Below, one piece after another: positions 30,831 to 46,314 of a stretch of 46,314 nt of DNA. Below the pieces are notes generated by a model. The model worked only from the letters and a program-made list of their open reading frames with translations. It was not told the DNA's origin and did not search any database. The stretch is from assembly GCA_037447655.1 (NCBI GenBank), contig JBBHKE010002118.1:1-46314 (forward strand). Direction: 5' to 3'. Numbering within the stretch: position 1 is the first letter of the stretch; each line of letters begins with the position of its first letter. The position numbers were made by a program, and so were the translations under genes. This DNA comes from Zygnema cylindricum (taxonomy: Eukaryota > Streptophyta > Zygnematophyceae > Zygnematales > Zygnemataceae).

Positions 30831-32454
30831 TTACACGGGTACATCGCCTAAGTCAGAACAAACATTTCAAAACTAAAAATTCGAATCGTTGAATACCCGT
30901 AAATTGTGTGCGTTATCTACCCTTCATGATTGAACATTTTTATATAACCTCGTACATCTGCATGGATTCAGTTGTTGAACACTAAATTTAATGTGCGTGA
31001 GATGATATCACTGCTCGTTCTCTTTGCTCAAGGATTCGTTTACTAGTCGGTAATCTTAACAATTTTATAAGATGTTTTCAAGCTCGTACGATTTCCTAGA
31101 GAGGAGAGGTTCTCATTTGAAATGAAAAATGAAAAAAAGGTGAGGATTAGAGAGAATGGGGAGCGAGTGGAGAGGAAGGGGAGGAGGGAAAGACGAGTGG
31201 AAGGAGAGAGCAGAAAGGGAAAGAAACGCGAGGATGGAGGCTTCAATTCGACTTGCAAATTTGGTACCAAAGACGCCTGTTTTCATCCATTTCGTTTCTA
31301 TGTATTTTTTATAGTTTCGCCAACTAAGTATTGCATGAAATGTTAGTATACCATGTATCGCTATTAGTGGTAATAATATTATATCGCTGCCCCCTAGATT
31401 ACGAGTTTACGACCCTTGCAACTTAAAATAGAACGAATAATACTATTTTCTCCTTTACGCTATTATATGTACGGTTTAATTAGTTTCAACTAAAAATAGA
31501 AATGTTTCAATCCGTACAAAAGCTGCTCGCTATTTTGGACAGAAGTACAGAAAAGTGTCAGATTCCTAGGTAGCATGAAAAATTGAGTTGCGTCGACACG
31601 TGGAAGCGTACTCAGATTTGATTCCTAGTAATAAAGACGTGGAAAAACACGCAAACCAGTCTGCCGTCTAAGTTTTGACTCGATTTGAAGGTATCCTACC
31701 TTTTTGCACGGAATTCGTACAAATGTGTACACAATCTGTTCGATCTAGTACCTGCTGACTTTTGCGCCTGTGGGAATATAATGCGACGCATTCAAAATTC
31801 AATCCTCTTTTTTCACCATGTAAACTTTCTGCGTGTGCACGTTGTATTTTTTATCCGACCTCGTCGATTGAAAGGTAATGACTCCAAACAAATATTGCCG
31901 GTGTGCACTTAGAATGTTAATTAATGTTCGCAAAAATATGTATGGGACATTTGTTGAACGTCAACGGCTTTCCGACGGCGCCTGACATTTTCAACAGCGC
32001 CCAACTCCCCTACGAGACACGTTCGAGACGTGACGGCACTGTCCGTACCAGACCTTCTTAACAGGCCGTACGACCACGCAAGCAATATTTCGTAGTGTGC
32101 GTGTCTATATTGTACGGATTTTTGTCTTCGGGCACTTTCACATTTTTTTTCCAATCCGAAAATCTGCATTCTGAACATGACTTCAGATTATGAACTCCAG
32201 CTGTCCCTTTTTGACGCATTTAACTGCAGAATTTGTCTGACCAATCCCTCCAAAACGGATTGAACCGACCGTTCGAACCACGGCCAACAGGATTTTTTGT
32301 TTTTTTTGAATCGAAGGATTTGTCGTGTTTTTTACCGTAGAAGCTTGGTGTGAATAGCGAAATCCACTCTAATAGAGAATCTCGGTGTTGTAGCGCACTG
32401 GATTCAGAGAACCCTGTCATACCATACAGTACGGTACAGTACAGTAGTACAATA
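30831..32454. other. 1.6-kb stretch without a recognised gene
   Basis: 31115-31235 is GA-rich and gives artefactual charged frames. 31350-31385 holds a left-hand MITE terminus ('CCATGTATCGCTATTAGTGG') without a partner. The remaining short ORFs (for example 31921-32178 minus) show no family I know. 32424-32450 is a palindromic run of TACAGTAC/GTACAG units that flanks the next MITE. Confidence 0.45.
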
Positions 32455-32951
32455 CACCGTGTATCGCTATTAGTGTTGATATTTTTTAGCCACTTAAAAC
32501 ATCTTATATCCGTACACACTTGTTCGATTTTCACATGGAGACCGCCGATCGGAAGGTGAGATTACTGGATTTCCAATCGCAACCGTCACATCCGAAATCT
32601 GACAAACGTGTACGGAGAAAAGATGTTTTAAGCATAGTTCAAAAGTAGGTGAAAGTAGGCCCATACAATATGCATTGTACGCAAAACATACAATAGGACC
32701 TTAAGACCCATATTGTATTGGTCGCAAAATGACGAAAAAAAAGTAGCAGGGTTGATTTGCACATCGTTCGATAGAGAATTAAACGTCATCGGACGGTCGA
32801 TGATCAAAGTAGCGATCTAAGAAGATCACATGAAAAGCCCATAACACAACTTGCGCCCACCAAAGGCCTACGATAAAACGCCTACTTTTGAACTATGGTT
32901 TTAACTTTTAAGTGACAAAAAAAACATTCACACTATTAGCGATTCACAGTG
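32455..32951. mobile_element. CACCGTG-family MITE interrupted by another MITE
   Basis: Ends CACCGTGTATCGCTATTAGTG and CACTATTAGCGATTCACAGTG, TA-flanked. The total is 497 bp. Removing the nested 273-bp element (32633-32905) and one copy of its 7-bp target duplication leaves 217 bp, exactly the length of the copies at 3069 and 23802. Outside the TA, GTACAGTAC-type palindromic repeats on both sides (32430-32452, 32954-32970) extend the inverted symmetry. Confidence 0.8.
32633..32905. mobile_element. Nested 273-bp MITE, CATAGTTCAAAAGTAGG ends
   Basis: Perfect 17-bp inverted ends: CATAGTTCAAAAGTAGG at 32633-32649 and CCTACTTTTGAACTATG at 32881-32897. The host MITE sequence TTTTAAG appears at 32626-32632 and at 32906-32912. 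The 8 bases between the right inverted repeat and the second TTTTAAG (GTTTTAAC) are asymmetric, so the true duplication could also be a shorter TTTTAA abutting the ends. No coding content. Family unknown. Confidence 0.75.
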
Positions 32952-33765
32952 TACTGTACAGTACAGTACCGCCCATTTTGTACTGTACGGACCTGTCAAG
33001 ATTCCGGCTACCAACCAGTCTGCAGAACTGCAGATTGATTGCAGCAGAAGAAAATACACACCAGTAATTTTTGCTGCAGGAAATTGGAAAAAAAAGGGAA
33101 AAAGAAGAAGGAGAAAAGCTTTGTTTTTTTCTGCCTTTAGCAAGCTGACACATGGCAGCTTCTAGTAAAGTTTACGGCTTACTTTGTCCTATTATTATGA
33201 TTAGGGTTTGCAGTTAGGTTTTCTTCTTTTTCTTTGCAGGCAACATATATATGAGTATGAGGTAGATATAAATAAATATTTTAAACTTTTTTTTTTACCC
33301 TAAAGTATTTTTCTTAACCCTAATTTACTTCTTCTCCTTTTTTAGAAACCTAGTCAAAACCAAAACTATTTTTTGTTGTTCCTTTTTTTTTTGTCTCTTT
33401 CTGAAAGGTCATCTTTTACAGTAGTCATTTTTGTCTGTTTCTGCTCCTTGATATCATTTCTCCTCTTTTAAAAAAATATATATATTTACAATATGTGATA
33501 ATATTTTTCATGTTTTCATTTTTATTTTGTTCTTGTTTAAGAAATATACCTTTTCTTAAAAAACATAATAAATGTGGAGTTTGAAATTTCAAACTTTTCG
33601 AGGTTTGTTTTAAAAAAAGTTTTCAGGTAAAACAATTATAGGGTTCGTTCTCAAAAACAATTTTAGGGCTCTGTTTTGAGAACATTTTTAGGGTTTGCTG
33701 AAAAAAAATTTCGCGGCGAAAACTTTTTTAGGCGTTTTTTTTTTAAATAGTTTTTGGGAGAAACC
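32952..33765. promoter_or_regulatory. Presumed upstream/5' region of the kinase gene
   Basis: T-rich sequence with no ORF. It contains several TAGGGTTT-like motifs (about 33203, 33639, 33690) and CCCTAA (about 33320), resembling plant telo-box elements often found in 5' regions. Assignment as promoter or leader is inference from position only; no TATA box is obvious near the start. The start context is AAACCATGGG. Confidence 0.35.
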
Positions 33766-42699
<8,934 letters not shown>

Positions 42700-42747
42700 G
42701 GAGGAAGAGGAGGAGGAAGAGGGGCGGGGGAGGGGAAGGAGGAGGAG

Positions 42748-43437
42748 GAGGAGGACCCGGATTTGCGTTCCTTGATGGGTGCCGTTAGTATTCAGGCGAT
42801 TGGTATGTGAGGAGGAGGATGAAGAGAAGGAAGAGGATCCGGGTTTTTGTCTGTTAGTGGAAAACTCTTAAGACTGTTAGTACATCGATAGGTACGTGAG
42901 ATGGAAGTGAAGGAGGAGGAGGAGGAAGAAGAGGACTCAAATTTGTGTCCTTTAATGAGTGATATGGTGGAAACTCTAATACCGTTAGTACAGTTGATAG
43001 GTACACGAGGAGGAGGAAGAGGAAGAATAGGAGGGAAAGGACCCAGATTTGCGTGCGTTAATGTTGATATGGTGGGCACTCTAAAGCTGTTAGTACAGTT
43101 GATAGGTACGTGAAGAGGAGGAGGAGGGAGGAGGAGGTGGTTTAGGAGGAGGGAGGAGGAGGTTTAGGAGGAGGGGGAGGCTGGAGGAGGTGGTTTAGGA
43201 AGAGGAGGAGGAGGAGGAGGAACGGGGGGATGAGGAGAAGGTGACGAGAATTTTCGTCTGTTAATGAGTGATGTAGTCGAAACTTTAAAGTTGTTAGTTC
43301 AAGGGATAGGTGTGTGAGATGTAGTAGGAGGAGGAGGAGGAGAGATAGCTTTTTCTTCCTCTGGAGGTAGTTAGTGAATGATATGGTGGAAACCGAAAAG
43401 CTGTTTGTTCAGTCGATAGGTGTGTGAGGAGGAGACG
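42748..43437 (+). repeat. Six tandem echoes of the kinase 3' end
   Basis: After the stop at 42697, the last ~75 bp of exon 7 recur at about 42748-42818, 42830-42908, 42925-43017, 43033-43125, 43237-43330 and 43348-43440. Each ends in a form of GATAGGTACGTGAG followed by GGAGGA repeats. The third (MSDMVETLIPLVQLIGT) and fourth keep the reading closest to the gene (MSDMVETLRPLVQSIGT). The ATAGGTACGTGAG block contains the real stop but also looks like a splice donor. Spacer purine tracts vary in length. Confidence 0.88.
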
Positions 43438-43440
43438 GGG

Positions 43441-43844
43441 AAGGGGGAGAAGGGAGAGGAGGAGGAGAAGGGGAAGGAGGAGGAGAAGGGGAAGGTGGAG
43501 GGACGAGGATGGAGGATGAGGAGGAACTTTCCCTACCTTGGTAATTTTTCAGTGTTGTGTGCCTCTGACAAACTCGTTTTTCACAGTAAGTGGAAGATAA
43601 ACAAGTTTAAAAATAAGGGAAAGTACTAATGTTTTTTTTTTTTTTTTTTTTTATGACGTTTTAAGTCTAGAGGGTATGTATTCCGCATTCGTCTTTTTCC
43701 CTTTTTTTTTCTTATGCCATTTGTACAGGGTTAGTAACCTTTGAAAAACTTTGATATCCTGATACTTACTCATTAATTATGATTTTTAGACAATGGGAAG
43801 CCGAGAGAGTAAAGTCGAGAGTGGAAAGTTGAGAGTGATTTTTT
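43441..43844 (+). other. Spacer with GGA tract and poly-T
   Basis: A GGA/GGAGAAGGGGAA purine tract runs to about 43525, poly-T covers 43631-43652, and the remainder is AT-rich. No gene seen; a polyadenylation site for the kinase could lie here, but none is identifiable with certainty. Confidence 0.5.
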
Positions 43845-44010
43845 TTTTTTGGAAAGTCTTATAATGGAGGGTCTTTTAAGGGAAGTTTCTTTTACGGGAA
43901 GTCTTTTTACCGAAAGTCGTTTAACGGAAAGTCTTTTAATGGAAGGTCTTATAATGGAAAAGGTCTTTTTGATGGAAGGTCTTTTAAAGGAAGGTCAAGA
44001 ATGGGAAGGT
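43845..44010 (+). repeat. 15-bp minisatellite (GGAAGTCTTTTAA type)
   Basis: About ten degenerate copies of a 14-16-bp unit, GGAAGTCTTTTAATG and variants. An open frame across it encodes a five-residue repeat (such as ESLLMEGL), most likely a by-product of the 15-bp period. Confidence 0.85.
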
Positions 44011-44689
44011 TTTTTAAGAGGTTCCTTTTTTTTTTCTTTTTTTCTTTCTTTAGACGAAGCAGCGTAGATTGCAAGGGTGGTCGATCTGAAGCTTGTCAGT
44101 TTTTTTTTTTTTTTTCCACGACATTTTCCCCGCGACAACAGTTTGCAGAACACTATTTTGGAAGATGACACTTTGAATTCAAATGAAATTTGGTTTTTAT
44201 TCTGATTTCTAGTATACCTTTTTTTTTTCTAGAAGAAACCTTTTGCGTCGTTTATCTCTATTAAAGTATTGTAACTTCTAGTCATTTATGCGAATTTAAG
44301 AGTCAATAGTATTATGTTTTTGTCTTATTATTTCTTGCTGTTTTTTTTCTCTACTTCAATTAGTGTTATTTATACTATTAGCGCTATTTTGTGATTTTCG
44401 GTCAAAATATATTTTTGGTCAAAAAAAAATTCGGTCAAAAAAAATTCTGTGAGAAAAAGTGCACCATGATATATTTTATCAGCTCTAATATCTGACAGCG
44501 GAATGCTTGCCTGTTTCTATGGTGCCAATCCGAGAGTTGAAAGGAAAATTTCAATGGTTTGCAGTTTTTGGAATGAATAATGACTATAAAAAGGTATTAT
44601 GTAAAATGATTTAATCTGCCATTAACTCTTTGCTTTACAAACTTCTTGATAGATTATGGAATGGATTGCATTTCCGGCAGTCTGGTCCT
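44011..44689. other. AT-rich spacer, no gene seen
   Basis: Contains several T runs and a short tandem 'TTCGGTCAAAA' repeat at 44397-44440 (three copies of 'GGTCAAAA'). Confidence 0.45.
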
Positions 44690-44832
44690 ATGGGTTTGCA
44701 AATTATACAGATAAGGTTAAGAAATACTGACTTCAAAAATGGTACGGTACTGGTTTTTACCGCCTAAAAATATTGGATGGAACGCTTAAAAGTGCTGTGT
44801 TGCCGACCCGCCTGGTTCGGATTTACAAATAA
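44690..44832 (+). pseudogene. Possible Ty3-type integrase C-terminal relic
   Basis: A short frame, KWYGTGFYRLKILDGTLKSA then VLPTRLVRIYK and a stop, resembles the end of Ty3/gypsy polyproteins after integrase (a W.GP.-V..-LDG-..P-..RL..Y pattern). No upstream integrase or RT motif was found. The resemblance is weak and by eye only. Confidence 0.25.
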
Positions 44833-44948
44833 AGATAACTAATGGTTTTTGTTAGGTCACACCAAATCTAGTTTGAAATGATGTATAAATGGGTAGTAGT
44901 AGATTATAAAAGTCAATGATAAGTTATGAAAGTACAAATGGAAAACTA

Positions 44949-45157
44949 CACTGTATCGCTACTAGTTCTAATGTTATTTTAGCCACTTAAACATCTTCTC
45001 TGTAAACACTTGCCGGATTATGGGATCTGACGGTTGCGAGGGGAAGGCAAGATTCTCTTTTCCAATTGGTGGTTTTCATCTGGAAGTTGGACAAGTGTGC
45101 ACGGAGTAAAGATTTCAGTGACGAAAAATATATTAACACTCATAGAGGTTCATGGTG
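44949..45157. mobile_element. 209-bp MITE with CACTGT/ATGGTG termini, TA-flanked
   Basis: Left end CACTGTATCGCTACTAGTTC, right end ACTCATAGAGGTTCATGGTG, TA on both sides. The interior matches the 217-bp MITEs but in the opposite orientation ('CCAATTGGTGGTTTTCATC' here against 'TTTTCACATGGAGGCCGCC' type at 3150), showing insertion in both directions. Confidence 0.72.
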
Positions 45158-46150
45158 TACACCATGAAACTCCGTGTGTAGTTATGTGGCAGGTTTATGT
45201 TAATGTTACTAAGATTGATTTTAAACTGGTTAAACAAATTTAAAGGGTACAAAAACACGAACAATTATATGTATAAGCCACGCTGGTGAAAGTAAAATTC
45301 GTTAAATATTCAATTTCAATCTGATTGTGAAATTATGAGTTGTCAATGTAAGATTCAAAACCGTAGTGAACCAAAATATTCGAGAATATAAGCCAATTTT
45401 TCGTACTCTGTTCACTTTTAACTCCTGAAACTTGTGTCCTTTAACTGTTGTTGGTTACTGAAGGTACAGTTGGACGGAAAAGGCCGGTTAAACATAACCA
45501 ATGATGTAAACTGCTATAAAATAAGCAAGAATTCCCTAAGAAAGCACAATGGTAACCAATTTACCAAAAAAGTGGTGGACAATGGTAAACCATTAGACTA
45601 CATGAGAACCAAAAATAAAGTGGATGACGGTAAACCATCCGAGTAAGTACGTGGGAACGAAAAAGAAAGTGGATGGCAAACCTAAGCAATAAGGAAGTTG
45701 AGAAGTACATCCATGTCGTGAGCGATGTGCAAACAACAATACTAAAGTGCAGCTTAAGATTGCAAAAAAAAGTAACACCAGCATTACAGATAGAATGCCT
45801 ACAAAAATCAATGAAGAATAAGCTGGCGAAAGGCATAGTTGACTTAACACATGTCACGAACGTGAAGGATCCAACTCCGTTAAATCATGGCAACTTATAA
45901 ATGGAAGAAAACGAGCTACTTCAACACTTGTAGCCTTCATGGTTGCGGATCTGAAATCCGTCGTCTTCCTCTTCCTCACTACGCGACAGCTCCTATTACT
46001 CTTCGCTATGTACCTGCGGATCGGGCCTGCAGCCGCTGCCAACCGCACGCCCACGGGCGAAATCATAGGAGTGGCCCCCTTCAGTAATCCTTAAAACTCA
46101 TCCCCCCCTTCCATTCAACGCCAGAAACCCCGTTCCCCCCACTTAAATAA
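45158..46150 (+). other. Unassigned region with degenerate 48-bp repeat
   Basis: 45569-45690 holds about three copies of a ~48-bp unit beginning AAAGTGG(T/A)(G/T)GAC and containing GGTAAACCAT. Two short frames (45434-45646 and 45673-45900, the latter MANLSNKEVEKYIHVVSDVQ..) lie here; I recognise neither and cannot tell whether they are coding. 45940-46080 is more GC-rich than its surroundings. Confidence 0.35.
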
Positions 46151-46164
46151 CACACACCTCAAAA

Positions 46165-46176
46165 CCTACCGCCAAG

Positions 46177-46217
<41 letters not shown>

Positions 46218-46314
46218 ACACCCACCCACCGTCCCACCCACCCACACACACACCCACCCACCCACCCACCCACACCGAACACACCCACACCCTCACACTC
46301 ACACCCATACCCAC
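46165..46314 (+). repeat. CA / CCCA microsatellite at window end
   Basis: CACACA runs and CCCACCCA runs dominate from about 46175 to the window edge; the repeat probably continues beyond it. Confidence 0.92.

Noticed and set aside
31921-32178. 85-codon minus-strand frame
   Set aside because: No recognisable motif, no neighbour context, and of a length expected by chance in this many bases.

Overview
The window looks like a repeat-rich, AT-leaning nuclear region of a green plant (a land plant or a streptophyte alga; I cannot say which). It holds one intron-containing host gene, several Ty1/copia LTR retrotransposons, and small inverted-repeat DNA elements. The host assignment rests on two things. 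The gene encodes a receptor-like cytoplasmic kinase of the PBS1-like (RLCK-VII) type. The primer-binding sites of two copia elements match the anticodon arm of plant initiator tRNA-Met as I know it.

Layout. 1-4700: no gene; copies of a dispersed repeat (called R1 here) and short MITEs. 4729-7807: a wreck of LTR pieces, namely an inverted solo LTR carrying a tRNA-like segment, a 5'-truncated element with its 3' LTR, and a partial LTR. 8359-14889: copia element E1 with two 1055-bp LTRs and a complete but broken gag-PR-IN-RT-RNaseH set, including a 220-bp internal tandem duplication. 14970-23010: a second R1 copy split by copia element E2 (16482-22808), a relative of E1 that is more decayed. 23097-24018: a hAT-like MITE with an 8-bp target duplication, then a 217-bp TA-flanked MITE. 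25465-29407: minus-strand element E3, bounded by a perfect 5-bp target duplication GAAAT. E3 keeps a decayed gag and a 227-codon highly charged ORF but shows no pol. 29600-33000: more MITEs and R1, including one MITE inserted inside another.

33766-42699: the kinase gene, seven exons by my reading. The exons give a continuous 362-codon frame with a membrane-anchoring MGC start and all main kinase motifs except the APE glutamate, which reads lysine. The gene is full of CT microsatellites. Partial copies ('echoes') of exons 3, 5 and 7 lie in its introns and just downstream of the stop. 42700-46314: exon-7 echoes set in purine-rich repeats, a 15-bp minisatellite, a possible Ty3-type relic, another MITE, unidentified sequence and a terminal CA/CCCA microsatellite.

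Most striking points. (1) In E1 and E2 the PBS lies directly against the LTR and is complementary to the anticodon arm of initiator tRNA-Met (half-tRNA priming as in Drosophila copia), and the apparent gag start codon lies inside that PBS. (2) The kinase locus has a repeated pattern of exon-fragment duplication. (3) One LTR family carries a tRNA-like A-box/B-box segment. All calls are from reading the sequence by eye; no database search was run.
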